Counted from the first letter of the stretch, positions 1 through 12,301 are shown. The stretch is 64,000 bases of DNA from Adiantum capillus-veneris (GCA_014529385.2 CM043953.1:85590342-85654341), one strand, 5' to 3'. Translations and numbers: made by a program. Notes: generated by a model from the letters alone, not told the origin.

Positions 1-1225
1 TATGGAGATAACGTGGCAAAAGGGAAAATGGTTTTAGAAACTCAAGAACGACCACCAAACATTGATCGAACTGGAGTGCTTTTTATGTATGATAAGAAAA
101 CAACCAGGGCTTTAACCTATAATGAGAATGTGGGAATTTACAAGCATGAGAGCGAGGGAATAGTCTCTTACTTTCGTTGCAAAGAACCCTACCCAAACGA
201 ATTAAGCAAAGACAAGGTTCTTTACTTGTTCTCTGATGAAATTGCTATGGGGAAGGATATTGTTTTCGTTGATAGGTACGGGCGAGAATACAAACGTATT
301 CTCCTAGAGGAGGTAGAAAAGGCCACAGTTCCAGGAGCATCAACATATGCACCCGATGAAGGGCCAAGAGCCACCTACACCCCTAGAAAGTCCACAAATC
401 CCTTTTTAGAAGATTACGATGCGACCTCACATTCTACCCAACAGCAGACATTCAACAACCGGAGCCAACTAGCAACTCAGCCATCATTGCAGGCATGGCT
501 TCGGTAGAGTGCAACATTAGAACAAGACCGAAATCGATAAGGTTATCAAGCAGCACTAGGACTAAGGGATTTACAAGAACCACCACTCTATTCAAGGTAT
601 CAAGGAGAGAGTAAGCCAAAAACTCAAGGGTCAACAGAGCCTGGAAGACCACCTATAGAGCAAGTTCGAAGAGATGAACCATCTCTTGGAAGAACTATTA
701 GAAATTATGTCTTACGAGCACCACTGGGAGAGGAACCTGCTTACTATCGAAGGCCAAAAGAGGTATATCGATTAGGACAAGGAGATCCAATGATGAGATT
801 TGTAGACCATCGTAGAATTAGACCTTCTCAGGTGCAAAAATGGGTAAACAAGAAATACACGGGAAACAAAGATCCTAGAGATCATGTAGCAGCCTTTGTG
901 CGTGTGATTAGAGCAGAAGAGGTGTTAGACTTCCCTACCCAATTTGCAGGGTTTGGACTAACCCTAGAGGATGACGCTGCTACTTAGTTTGACTCTATGG
1001 AGCGTAGAGACTTTGAGTCTATGGAGGAGGTGTTTGACGCGTTTATCGAGGAATTCTCACAAAGGGGGATAGCACATAATACAATCTCACAAATCCATAA
1101 ATTCAAACAAAAAGATGGGGAATCTGTGCAAAAGGCAGCCCTACGACTAAGAAGATATGTTAAGTTATGCGCTGTGGAAGAACTGCCAACTCAGTCTAGA
1201 CTTATGCTTATATTTATACAAGGAC
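1..1225 (+). pseudogene. Ty3/gypsy gag fragment (element A)
   Basis: Decayed 5' coding part of element A; the reading enters from outside the window. Residues encoded at about 120-300 form a small domain seen again in C and F (IYKHE..., YFRC.EP, then VDRYGREYKR). Bases 790-1225 encode the retrotransposon gag core (FAGFGLTLEDDAAT, FIEEFSQRGIAHNTISQIH, LRLRRYVKLC, LMLIFIQG). The homologous segment of C (10428-10760) matches almost residue for residue. Two lesions are visible: a stop near 505-507, and a TAG at 985-987 where C has TGG (Trp). Homology ends abruptly at 1225, where the LTR of B begins. The likely role was capsid/nucleocapsid of virus-like particles. Linking this piece to the pol region at 21237 rests on strand, order and family, and is inference. 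Confidence 0.85.
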
Positions 1226-2300
1226 TGTTGAAAGGTTGTTGGCAAATACGCCACAACGGACGTCAGCATAGCGAGGACTCACCTAACATATAATGTCAAC
1301 TGAGGACGGAGCTTGACCTACAGGCGCGTGGAAGCAAGCAAAGGGTGTCAACCTCTACTCGACCGACTAATGACTACTTCCTACAGAGATATCAAATATA
1401 CATGCCATCGGTTCTGTGAATGTGAGAGTATCCTATGATGCTACCGCAAGCCAAAATCCCATTAGACGTTCTTGAAATGTTACAAAACTTGAGGGATATC
1501 CTATCAACACCAATCGGCCACTCTCCCTAAGGTCCGTGACCGAAAACCCTACCCAAAAACACCCGGTGCAGAATCGCGTAGGATGTCTGTCAGGTTTTTG
1601 CAGGTCGACCTTATTAAAAACTAAGATGCCTAATACGTATCTCTACTCGCTCTGATCGCGTGGATATGCTGAAATGAAACAACGGACAACATTTACTCGC
1701 TGAAACTCCAAAAGTAGCTCGCGAGTGAATCTGCCCAAACACACACGAACGCGCGTGATGTAAGCATCAACGTGTAGCTCTCCTCGTGGGCAACACGCAG
1801 CTGCTCTTCGTTTGTGATTACGACCACCGTAGCTCTTGTAGCACACACATACACTCTCTCACTCTCTCGCAGTCTCCCAATCGACACAACAGATAAGATT
1901 ATTAGAAGTCTCTTTACAAAGCTTTAGGTTTTGGTTTATATACTAAACCTTAGAAAACCTAATGTCCGGCCAAAATGACATGATTTGTCCCTTGGCTTCT
2001 ATAGAGCTTAATTACAACACCGTGAGCTGGCTTTGCTCATCCAACAAGCATCTATCGCCAAAATACAATTGCCAACTTAAAATATGAAGTTCCTGTAAAC
2101 ATTACGAAGGTGGCCGTAATGGCTCAAAATGATAATAACGGGATATTCGATGATGTGCATGAGCTTGTATCTTCACATTACAGCATCCATCATCATCTTC
2201 ATCACTTCATTAGCATCTTCATATGGAATCTTGAGAGAATCTTTGAGAAATCTTCATGGAATATTTGTGGAAGTGTTGTTGAAAGGTTGACCTGTCAACA
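1226..2300 (-). repeat. 3' LTR of element B
   Basis: On the minus strand it starts TGTTGACAGGTCAACC and ends in CAACA. A TATATAAACC TATA-like box lies at about 1930-1945. A half-site of the leader palindrome (CGCGTAGGATGTCT on +) lies at 1575-1588. Bases about 1241-1400 match, inverted, the LTR of E/F at about 36990-37135, so the two LTR families are related. A purine-rich tract adjoins the inner edge. Confidence 0.75.
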
Positions 2301-2335
2301 CTCTCCCCCTCCGAATTCTTGTCGTCCCCGGCAAG
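2301..2335 (-). other. Polypurine tract and preceding hairpin of element B
   Basis: The minus strand reads GGAGGGGGAGAG directly before the LTR (2312 down to 2301), a typical plus-strand primer. Just upstream (2335 down to 2318) is CTTGCCGGGGACGACAAG, an imperfect stem with a GGGA loop. C and E have comparable hairpins at the same place. Confidence 0.7.
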
Positions 2336-2419
2336 ACCCTATGTCTGCATGCAGTGGCCTTGACGAGTGCTTCATGTTTTGGTGTTGGTTGAAGCTTTTG
2401 TTGTTACAGTTGCTTCTAC

Positions 2420-3571
2420 TCAATGCTTTGTATGTTGTAGAGTTACCTTTTTCTTGTACATGTAGTGTAGTTGAAGACATAGCTCTCCCCCTCCGATTGG
2501 TTGTTGTATCGTGAATAAGTCGAGTGAGGTTTGTTCTTGCAGCAAGTCTTTACCTTGGCAGCTCTGTATTGTTTGTTCTTTGGGTGTCATCCTGCACGTG
2601 ATTTTTATGGCGACTTGACTTACTTCTCGGAAGCTTTCGACCAAGAATAGGTTTTGAAATTCAAAACTCCCATCCTCGAAGAGAGGATTTGTAAAGGACC
2701 ATACTGGCAATGTTGGTTTCTTTTTCCATACCTGGGTGACCTTGGTTGTCAAAATTTGTTTTTGTTGTTGTTGGTCCCTTGGTTGAGAAGATTGGCTCGC
2801 TCCATTCTCCATAACACTTTGTCCATCATGTCTTGACATTTATTGAGAGCTAGAGATGACTTCAATCTTCTTCAGTATGTGTTGTTCTTTTGGCACCCAT
2901 TTGTATCTACATCCTGTGATTAGCGTGTCTTTGCAGATATTCTTTGCCTTGACTGTGACATTGTACTTGATTTTGCCTTCCATGAAATTGCGATTATTTT
3001 CAAGCTGAAGTTGTCTGATTTAAGAATGTTTACCTGGCATCTTTGGTAGCTAGATTCTCCGATTTCCTTGATAGTAACCTTGTGCTTGAAGAATTATAGA
3101 TGGCACTTTCCATGATGTTTGTGATGTCGTCTTGAGATGTACAAGAGTGTCATTTGTGGGATTTTGTACCAATGAAGTCCGATGATGTTGTGAAGGCCAG
3201 TTTGATTTGAAATTTCCTATGTACTTGGGACGGGACTTGTTGGTTGGTCTCCTTTGGCGAGAGGAATATGAGCCTTGTTGTTGCAATCGCCTTTTGAAGC
3301 CTTTATTTACTGCATAAGCTGAGATTTTTGGTTTTGGTAACCAAATTTCCTTGTGACCTTCATAATAGCATTGCTCTTCCAGTCTGTATTGGGAGGCTAT
3401 CCAACCTATGTGTGTACCTTCCATGTGTTGGCTACGATCATCTACCCATATTGGGTCCTTGACTTTGATTTCTTCCGCTTTGATGTAGACCTTGAAGATT
3501 TTTGTCGACGATGATCTCACAGTGTAGGGTATTTTGGTTGAAAAACTTTCTTTGGAGTCTGCCTTGGGCAT
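2420..3571 (-). pseudogene. C-terminal polyprotein region of element B
   Basis: Two broken minus-strand frames (3571-3050 and 2839-2420) encode a basic, Gln/Lys-rich protein with no domain I recognise. One KEIWLPKPK stretch near 3343 resembles the W-x-P-K motifs repeated in the last ORFs of A and C. It directly follows EEQCYYEGH, which recalls the CYYSMENARERY segment of C's gag, so homology to the WxPK module is uncertain. The region follows the protease segment and ends about 120 bp before the polypurine tract. Its function is unknown. Confidence 0.4.
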
Positions 3572-3835
3572 GGAAGCGTATTGACCGTTGATGTAGAAGC
3601 ATTATCTTGAACCCGAGTGGGTTGGACTGAAGACTTTGGTTGAAGAGGATGCGTGTGTTGGTAGGACATTTGTGTGCTAAATTTAGCTTTTCCTTTGTCA
3701 GCAGGCCAATAATCTTGAAGCGGTCGTAGGCTGGCTTTCTTGAGAGCTAGTTGTGATGACCATTGTTGAAAATCCAGGTTCTTCTTCAACTGTCTTTGCC
3801 CATTTCTTGGACAAAATCAGATGTGTGCTCATTTT

Positions 3836-4288
3836 TTATGAATCCACCACTATGAATTTGTCTTTAATGACCTTTGACTGTAGTTTAAGGTTGGCTTTTG
3901 CAATCCCCAAACTTGTGACCTCGATTCCATGTGATATGGAAACCTTTACCTGAATTTCATACAACTCCAGCTTATCTAGAAGTAACCATAGCCCATAAAA
4001 CATGACATTTGTCGTGGCAGTGGAATCTAGCTCTGTTGTGAAATTGGACTTCATTTTCTCATGCACATCCAATGAGAATTTAATCTTCTTGTTGGCTGCC
4101 AAGTAACTGATGTCCTCTTTGCTTTTGGTACTTGTCTTGGGCTTTTGTGCCTTGTAAGCTTTGTCATCCTCTTGTATGTTGAACTTCTTTGTCATTTGAC
4201 TGGTTGTAGCATGTCCCAAGTGCTTACTATCTTCTGATCTATATCTTTGGGGAAGGTCTATAGCCTGGAGCTGCTTGTTGGTCTTCAT
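3836..4288 (-). pseudogene. Retropepsin-like protease remnant (element B)
   Basis: Minus-strand frame with an aspartic protease signature: KSNFTTELDSTATTNVMF (active-site Asp at about 4027-4025), then a hydrophobic strand and VSISHGIEVTSLGIAKANL, as expected for a retroviral-type protease that cleaves Gag. The family motif is D-[ST/G]-G; here it reads DST, so the conserved Gly is lost and the enzyme is probably dead. It lies downstream of the zinc-knuckle-like ORF, the same order as in C. The upstream half (residues 1-75) is low-complexity and unassigned. Confidence 0.6.
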
Positions 4289-5407
4289 TGCTAGTTTCTG
4301 ACTGTGACGCCTTGATTCTTGATTTCAGAAGATCTCTGTCACTATTTACTTCTTCTAGCACTTGAAGGTCATTCAATGGTGACTTTTCTTCTTGGAAATC
4401 TTTTGAAGCTTTTGTAGCAGGATGTTGAGGTTTACTCTCTTCTTCTGATGCAACGGTCGCCGTGGCCTTTGGTTCACATTGCTCCATGGTTTCTTGTAGA
4501 GTCTCTATTTGAAAATATTCATTCATATCCTGCATTGCTTGTCCTTGGTAGTCAATCTTGGAGTCGGTCATTTTCTGTTCTTCGGTTCTAAGACTTCAGC
4601 TACATAGTCTTTTAGCCTCTGCTGGTCTTCGATTTCTTTAACTACCACTACAGATTCCAAAGTAGAGGAATTTCCTTGTGGAATTTTAGCTTCATTCGTT
4701 GACTTTTCTTGCATGCCTTCCACTTGTGACGTGGCACTAAGATTTGATGTTACCTCTGCCACCTCTTCTTGGGTTGACTTACCATCTTCAGAATCTTGGC
4801 TTCTTTTGCTCTCGAACCTTGAACTGCGAGCTTCATCTTCATCACCTTGTGGTTGCTTTGACTTGTCCTCACTGAGGTTCTTTAAGCGATCTTGAATCAG
4901 CTGATTCAATTGATCTTTTTTGAAATCCTGATTCTCTATGATAATGTCGTTGACACCCTTGACTTCAAGCAACTGTGTCTTGAGCCTATCTTTTGTGCTC
5001 TGCGACAAGATCTGCTTCTTTTCCAGAGATCTCGTTGGGGATTCTTGCTTCCGTTCCCTTGTTGTCACTGTCTGAACTTTGCTTTTGGCTTGTTGCTTCT
5101 TCTTTTCTAGGTAGAGCTTTGTTGGGAAGTCCTTGATTAAATGGCTGATAGCAGACTGGTTGCAATATGCCTCTATCTCAGCATTTGCATTCTTTGGACG
5201 AGGCAACTCTCCATAGTACTGTTGATAATGATTTCCTATGGTATCTCGATACAAATAAGACATTTGAGTTACATGCATGTACCTGTAGATTACGACTGAC
5301 TTAGGTGTATCCACTGGCTTCGTCTCTTTATCCTCCATCTTCTTGTCCTTGAGAAGCTCAAAATAGCTTCCATTATTGCTTGCACACACGATCAAATCAC
5401 TATCCAT
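4239..5407 (-). pseudogene. Gag tail / linker region of element B
   Basis: Two minus-strand frames (5407-4568, 279 codons, and 4571-4239). The N-terminal part contains AYCNQSAISHLIKDFP, which aligns with AYCLECGITHLIPDF in C and with the GCTTDHLIPHC motif of F. It therefore looks like a degenerate second zinc-knuckle-like motif of this gag group. The rest is highly charged, Lys/Glu/Ser/Gln-rich and probably disordered or coiled, with no recognisable enzyme domain. Frame changes at about 4570 and 5407 suggest decay. Confidence 0.5.
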
Positions 5408-5643
5408 TCTTTCTAGAAGTCATAATGCTAATTCTTCCATTAGCGTATGGTCTTTGACTTGGGGCTTTTGAATAGCCTTAGGGCTATGTTTTCAAGTTGA
5501 TTTTGGTGAGGTTTGCACTGAGGGTGAAGATCAAACCGAATCTTTGTTTTCCGTTTCCTTGGATGGTGCTTTTGGACGGGGTCCAAGTATGTGACTTACA
5601 GGTTGCCCACAAATGTTAAACTCATCCATATTTTTTACATTGG

Positions 5644-5868
5644 CTATTTCATGTGCCTATCGTATTTGTCGACCACAATGACATCTTGACCTGACCTTCT
5701 ACATTTGGCATTGTGAATTTCCGGTGGTCTCTCCCCCAGCTTGGCATCTTCCAATGCTTCTTGAAATTCCACTTGGGCTCCTGAAAAGGACACTGCTTCT
5801 TGTAAAACTGGACTTCTTAATCCCACTCTTGAAGAGATAAGGTCTCTTTGTTGAGTCTGAACTCCCCC
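5644..5868 (-). pseudogene. Element B gag-like ORF, part downstream of the C insertion
   Basis: Minus-strand frame ending in DVIVVDKYDRHMK, equivalent to the VVDKYGRE / IIDKYGRKY end of the small domain seen in A, C and F. If C and one copy of its CCCCC duplication are ignored, the codons at 17601-17594 run in frame into 5863 and onward with no stop until 5644. This strand was therefore an open reading frame when C inserted. Bases 5408-5643 contain stops and carry no convincing frame. Confidence 0.65.
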
Positions 5869-6827
5869 TGTTGACCACTAGGTCAACAACACAACATAAC
5901 TCAAGTTTCGTACCAAAGTCTTATCTTTTGCGAGTTATGAAATGCTGCGGATTATTGCTATAAACGTCATTTGTAATGAGTAGTTATTCTAGTTTCAGAA
6001 GCCGGGGAGCAATGGCACTTCCAGATTGTAAATACAAAGCCATTTGACCCTTTCAACCCCATTTTTGGTTAAACCTAAGGTAGCCTTAGTATATAAGGTA
6101 CCTAGGTCATTTTGTAAAGGGGGGTGAACTTTAATCATAATCTAAACTCGAGCGTTGCCGTCTACTGTGTGTGAGAGAGAAAGAGAGTGAGCGTGAGCTT
6201 TATCCTCTCGCTACGCCCGGCTCGCTCAACACATTGGAGATCCGACTGCACCATTGCTGTAGGCTCGAGGAGAGCTACGCGACAACGCCAAGCAAACCAC
6301 GCGAGACGAAGCGCACACGCCGACGCATCTACGAGCTATTTGTGGCCGTAAGTGTATCAAACGATGTCTGTTTTTTGCGTGCTAGTAGTCTATAAAATCG
6401 TGGCGACATAAGCTACGCAGGTACTCATAAATTTCAGTTTTGAGCACTTTCAAAATTCTGCTCTGTCATCCTACGCGTTTTCCACAGACGCGTTTAGAGT
6501 GAGGGTTTTGAGTGTAGAAGCGTAGGGACAGGTGTATCCTAGTGAGGGGATGGTGTTCCTTAAGTTTCGTACGAATCTGGCATGATTAGGTGAGTTACCT
6601 TCCATATGTGTGTATGTGGCTAGGTGGTGTAGTTGAGAGCAGTGAGGTTCTTGATTGTGGTATAGTTGGCCTTCCAGAGTGTTGTATGTGTAGGATGGTC
6701 TCAGCCTGACAAGCTAAAGAGATTTCCTCCATGTGCCTATCGTGTCATCTGTGTCCTCGATTGACATTATGTTGATCTAGGTAGTGTTTGCATGCACTTC
6801 ATGGGTGTGTGAGTCGTTTTCTCAACA
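5869..6827 (+). repeat. 5' LTR of element C
   Basis: 959 bp, TGTTG...CAACA, matched along its length by 16636-17593. A TATATAAGG box lies at about 6089-6097, and a GA/CT-rich stretch follows at about 6165-6195. TCATCCTACGCG at about 6467-6478 is a half-site of the leader palindrome and lies downstream of the TATA box, so it would be in the transcript. Confidence 0.92.
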
Positions 6828-6846
6828 TTGGCGCCGCTGCCGGGGA
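6828..6846 (+). other. Primer binding site of element C (tRNA-Asp type)
   Basis: TTGGCGCCGCTGCCGGGGA immediately follows the LTR. It is complementary to the 3' end of plant tRNA-Asp (known form TGGCGCCGTTGCCGGGGA) apart from one base. This PBS is typical of plant Tat/Athila-type Ty3 elements. Confidence 0.88.
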
Positions 6847-9832
6847 CACAAGGACCTAAGTAGGTTTCCTACTAACACTCGTGTGATGGTTGCTTGATTT
6901 AGTTTCGGCTAAAGAAAGCATTTTTCTTAAGTGGATCTGGAAGAGGATATTCTGCGATCAAGTGGATAGCCAGGAAGCGTGTGTCTTGCCGAGGGTCTGC
7001 GACTAGATAGGTTTAGTTAGGATCTGTGGATTAGAGTAGTTGTTGGTGGTCGAGTGATTTGTGAGGTGATAAAAGCATTTACTAGTCCATGTGTGGCAGT
7101 GAAGCGTTTTTCTACTCATAGATGCAAAACCCCATATGATTTGTAGGAGTAGCTTTAGGTAAGTGATCCGATTCTGATCTAGAGCTATTCAACACTGAAT
7201 TATTTGCTAAAGTGCTTGATTGCATTTGAAATCACGAAAAAGTGTGCTTTTGAGGGTAAAAATGCATTAAACAAGCTTTTGTGGATATTTTTGTATGACT
7301 CACTGATGCTGTGCATATAAAAGAGCATTTGCAAGGGTTCTGTGAAGAAAACCTGCAATTCTGTAAACATAGACATCCTACGCGTAGGATGTCTCAAGGG
7401 GGTTATGGAGACCAAATTTGAAAATTTTGACTGCACTAGTGTGTTCAGAAGGGGGGGTTTACCCTAAGGATACATTGAAACTAGAGTTTTGACCAACTCT
7501 TGACACCCAAAAGACCAAAGACGGAGGGTCAAAAACGCAAAAACAAGAAACTTAAGATTCTAAGCACAATTTTGCATAAAAACTGGTAGGAATGCTTGAA
7601 AAGTAGTGCTCAAGACTTGGGGATGCCTGTGGATGAATTCTGCCAAAAATTTCATCAGTAGACATCCTACGTGTAGGATGTCTAGAGAGTGATTCTGAAA
7701 GCAAAAATCAAGTTTTGACATCATATCTATATTCTGCATGTCGTGTTGGACACACACACCAAAGCTCATGTCATTTGGACATATAGACTGAGAGTTAAGG
7801 GGATGTTACTCTTTCAGAGAAATATTTTTCCAAAAGTAGTGATTCTGAGAAATTTTGACATCCAAAAATTGTTGTGATCACATATTCTTGTTATATGCAT
7901 CAAGAAGCACCTTGGCTAGAAACAGGAGTCCATTCTGAGAAAAAAGACATCCTACGCGTAGGATGTCTACAAGGTGATCTGGTGGAAATTTTGAAATTCT
8001 GAGTTGACCAGTGTGTTCAGAAGGTAGGTTTTACCCTATTTTCACTTGGAAAGGGGAACTTGACCATATCTTGACAGGATAAGACCAAAAGACGAAAATT
8101 GCCAGACATCCTACCCAAATTGTGCCCAAGGCATAATTTTTGAGACCAAACCATAGGGTGACTTCATGTGCATGTTATACATGATGTTTTGAGTGCATGT
8201 GAGAGTTTTCAGCTCATTTGGGTGAGAAAATTGGGTTTTAAGCAGACTTTAGCGTTTTTTTAAAGAAAAAAAGGCTAGAACAGCTAGTTTTGGGATCTTT
8301 TGACATCCAAATTAAAATCTAAGCATAGCATTGGGTTGCTGACATCAAGGGGAAGCTGTGGCTCAAGTTTGGGGCAATTCTAAGCACTTAGACATCCTAC
8401 GCGTAGGATGTCTTCACCATGATTTAGCACTCCAAATCAACCTCTGAGCATACCACAGTGATCAACACCTTAAGGAGAGTCTGTGGTTCAAATTTGGGGC
8501 AATTCTGAGCAGTTAGACATCCTACGCGTAGGATGTCTAAGGCATGATTTAGAGGCCAAATTCAAACCGTGGACATAGCAGGGTGTTGTATAGCCTTAGG
8601 CAAAGACTCCTAGCCAATTTTGGTCCAATTTGGAGTTGATTTGACTGGTGAATTCATCAGAACGGACATCAGGCTTTTGAAACAGATTCTTGATCATTTG
8701 ACCAACCTATAGGTGTCAGAATCAAAAAGTAAAAATAGTTGTGAGTTTAGCACATCAAGGGGAAGCTACAGGGCAAGTTTGAGCTGAACCAGAGCAAAAA
8801 GACATCCTACGCGTAGGATGTCTCCTAGGTCATAAAGTGGTCAAAATTCTACTGTAGCCATAAAGGGAGGTTCTAAGTGTCTTAAGGATTCCAGAACTTT
8901 TTTCAAAAGTGAATTTGGACCTTGTTTGGCCTATTTACCAAGCAAAGACAAGAATTGTCAGACATCCTACTCTTGGAGTGCACTAGAAGCTCTTGCAGCC
9001 TAAATCTTGACCTATTGGCATCCAAATTCAATTTTGAGTATACCATTGGGTTGCTAAGCACTAGGAGAATCTTGAGATCAAGTTTGGACAAAATCTAATC
9101 AGTTAGACATCCTACACGTAGGATGTCTCCAGCTTGATTTAGGACTCCAAACCAACCTATGAGCACACCACTGTGATCAGCACATCAAGGAGAAGCTGGG
9201 GTGAAAATTTCAAGTCATTCTGAGCAAAAAGAAATCCTATGCGTAGGATGTCTCAAGGTCATTTTTAGGTCCAAATCAACCTCTGAGCATACCATTGTGT
9301 TGCTGGACTTAAGGGGAGTCTCTGGACCAAATTTTGTTAAATTCTGAGCATATAGACATCCTACGCGTAGGATGTCTCTAGGCCAGTTTTAGGGTCCAAG
9401 TGTACTTTTGACCATACAATAGTGTTCACAGTGTCACAGAGATCCCAAATCTTCTTTTAAAATTGAATTTGGACTCATTTTGACCAGTCTAAATTGCATT
9501 TCACTATTTTGGCCATAACTTTCACAAACAGTATCGGATCGGAAAAGTTTTTAGATCAAAACATAGCCTGAGAGCGACTCTACAGATCGTAGAGCAAAAC
9601 TTGAACTAAATGCATGCTAACGGCAACCTTTTAGGTCAACTTTGAAAAAAACGTCGTTTGAGGCCTCAAAATACATCCAGAAGTTAGGGGTGTCTACAAG
9701 CGAAAATTTGCAAGAATTGTGACGATACGGTTGCGTTTTTGGACATAGTTTCAACTTTTCCCTAACCAAAGCACTTGAACACGGTGGACTAAGTCTACGT
9801 GAACCAAGCAAAAGCTCTTAAGCCCAGAAATC
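6847..9832 (+). promoter_or_regulatory. Leader of element C with 24-bp palindrome array
   Basis: About 3 kb of noncoding leader. Nine copies of a 24-bp palindrome (AGACATCCTACG followed by its reverse complement) occur at 7371, 7660, 7945, 8390, 8515, 8800, 9105, 9230 and 9354. Six are perfect (7371, 7945, 8390, 8515, 8800, 9354) and the rest have small changes. Half-sites occur at about 8103 and 8960. Between copies is a degenerate unit of about 125 bp (AATTCTGAGCA before, ACCTCTGAGCATACCA after the palindrome). Bases 6847-7370 and 9378-9832 hold no palindrome. The segment 9617-9690 is present, inverted, in B's leader at about 19440-19510. The function is unknown; RNA dimerisation, packaging or protein binding are possible. 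Confidence 0.85.
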
Positions 9833-12301
9833 ATGTCTACCCTAGATTCAAACGCAGCTTACACAAGCTTGGAGATCCCGACGATAGAGAAATATCCTCC
9901 CATGCATAATGGATCTCCCAAACTTGCAATTGATAAAGATCCATCTTATTGAGAGAGTTTGGATGATTGGTCATGAGAGTGAAGGACTATATAGATACAT
10001 TGATGAGAATGAGGTCAATCTTTATAGGTGCTCAGATCCATACCTAGAAGAGATAACGGATTACAAGCTCTTATATGTCTACACATACGGAGTCGACTGT
10101 CAATGGAGATCTATAGTTGTTGACAAGTATGGACGAGAATAGAGAGTTGTAGAAAGCACAAATCCATAGACTGTACTAGAAAGTGGTGGATATTTGGTCA
10201 ATGAAGGACCACAAATGCCTCCGCCAAACACGAGAATTCCTATAGGAATTCCAAGAAGAGAGCCACCAGGATTCCCTTCAAGAGCGATAACGAGAGAAGG
10301 ATTGGGAGAGTCTCTGGTTATACTTGTAGACAATCGATTAGTTAGCCCATCCCAAGTCTAGAAATGGGTAAACATAAAATACTCTGGAGATAAAGATCTG
10401 AGAGATCATGTAACGGCTTTTAGAAGAGTGATTAGAGCAGAGGAAGTTTCAGATTTTGCGACACAGTTTGCGGGATTTGGATTGACTCTAGAAGATGATG
10501 CAGCTACATGGTTCGACTCGGTGGAAAAATGGGATTTTGAGACCCTAGATGAGCTGTTTGAGGAGTTTATTGAAGAATTCTTGCCAAAAGGCATTGCTCA
10601 CAACACGGTCTCGGAAATCCATAGATTCAAACAGAAAGAGGATGAATTAGTACGCAAAGCATCATTACGGCTCAAGAGATATGTTAAACTCTGTTCGAGA
10701 GAGGAATTACCTACGCAAGCATGATTGATGCTGATCTTTATCCAGGGAATGAGAAATGCGGGCCTTCAGAAGGATCTGCATATGATAAGGAGGATGACGC
10801 TAAACGAGTTGATCAAAGAAGCTCTTTATCTAGTGGATAACTATGAGGCATACAAAGAAAAGGACTTAAAGAGTCAAGGAGATGACACATCCTCTCAGCA
10901 CAGTGTTTCACAGATAACTGATTCCATTGCCAAGCCAACGGCACCTATTGATCAAGAAAAGCTTATCGACGACTTGGTCAAGAGGTTGATTCCTCTTGTA
11001 AGGTCTGATTCGGGAGAGCCGAAGTGGTGTGAAATTGAGAGAAAATGGACGAACCATACGGGGGAAGAGTGCTATTATAGCATGGAAAATGCTAGGGAGA
11101 GGTATGTACAACCTGTTCCAGAAGCACCTACTTCACCTAGATACATTACGGGGAATATGCCAGGACTAGTAGGAGTTTTAAGGCCACAGCTTGTCTTAGG
11201 ACAACAACCTCCGCTGCAAGGTGCTAGAATGCCGGTAGACATGAGATACATGCCAATGATGGAAGCATCAAATAAACCGACGCCAGTACCAGCTACAATG
11301 TGGTATAGCAACCAAAGTGAGTACTAGCCTTCGGAGCAGCAAAATGTGAGAGAAACACATGGAGTGGTGAGGCCGATACAACCTCCACCTCCTCGGTTTC
11401 AGTCAAAAGAAAGAAGGTATGAAATGGACGAAAGGACATTGCGATTCATTGCAAATAGCGGCTTATCTAGGTCAAAGCATGCTTATAGCCAAGAGGAAGT
11501 GCTAAAAGAATCTCCTCAACCAGAGACAGATTGTCACAAAAGTCGTGACAACCACTTGGTCAAACAATGTCCTCATACGGAGTCACTAAAGTAAATGCCT
11601 ATTGTCTTGAGTGTGGCATCACTCACTTGATCCCCGATTTCCTGAAAAATCCAAACCAAATCAGGAAAATCACGACAAATGTATTAGGGATTGTTCAGCT
11701 ACCTAGTAGCTCAGAAAATGAAAATGTCTTACCAGTTCAAGTGGTTACAAGAGCACAAGCTCAAAAGAAAGCTGATGAGAATCCAAAGACAAAGAACACG
11801 GAAAGTGACACGATTCCAAAGACAGATGATGGACCAAAGACAGACGCACCTAGTCAGAAAACCAAGAGCAAACAAAATAGTTGGAAAGATAGAAAGACTA
11901 GGATGAGAGCACGCAGGGAACGAGAGCAAAAGTATCTAGCTGAGAAGCTTACCAAAGTTGAGGAGAAGATAAAACAACATGAGGAAAAGGAGGCACCTTC
12001 TCTTACACAGATGGTTAAACCTCTAGAAGAACCATCCACGGATGAGAAACTGAGAAGGGCTAGTTCAGGAGGATCTTTGTTGGCAGAGAAGGTTAATGAG
12101 ACATTAGATGCCCTCTTGAAAGCCTATGATGTGAGGCTCAAAAACAACCAAACCCAAGAATATAGGTGGATGACATATCCCTATGCGGAACTAGAAAAGC
12201 AAAGGTTTGAAATGTGCCAGAAAATGATTCAAACATCCCAAGATTTACTAGAACCACCAGTTGCAAAACCTGAGGATGTGATCCGTGTCTTGCCTACATA
12301 A
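9833..12301 (+). pseudogene. gag of element C
   Basis: Probable start ATG at 9833 (MSTLDSNAAYTS). A frame change follows, then the small shared domain (GLYRYIDENEVNLYRC, then SIVVDKYGRE) at about 9980-10140. The gag core lies at 10428-10900 (FAGFGLTLEDDAATWFDS, FIEEFLPKGIAHNTVSEIH, MLIFIQGMRNAGLQKDL). KWCEIERKWTNHTGEECY at about 11020-11085 fits the zinc-knuckle-like segment of Tat-type gags, and a second CLECGITHLIPDF motif lies at about 11600. The tail (to 12301) is a Lys/Glu-rich probable coiled coil. Stops at 10141 and 10723 and frame changes near 11325 and 11580 show decay. Its presumed role was particle assembly and RNA packaging. Confidence 0.82.

Noticed and set aside
1226-2300. Solo LTR
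   Set aside because: A polypurine tract and B's coding body adjoin its inner side, so it is a 3' LTR; no target duplication follows 2300.
2110-2514. 134-codon plus-strand frame
   Set aside because: Antisense to B's 3' region and PPT; Leu/Ser-rich composition without motifs.
7371-9377. CRISPR-like impression of regularly repeated 24-mers
   Set aside because: Spacers are themselves related repeats, spacing varies (124-445 bp), the repeats are perfect palindromes and the context is a plant retrotransposon leader.
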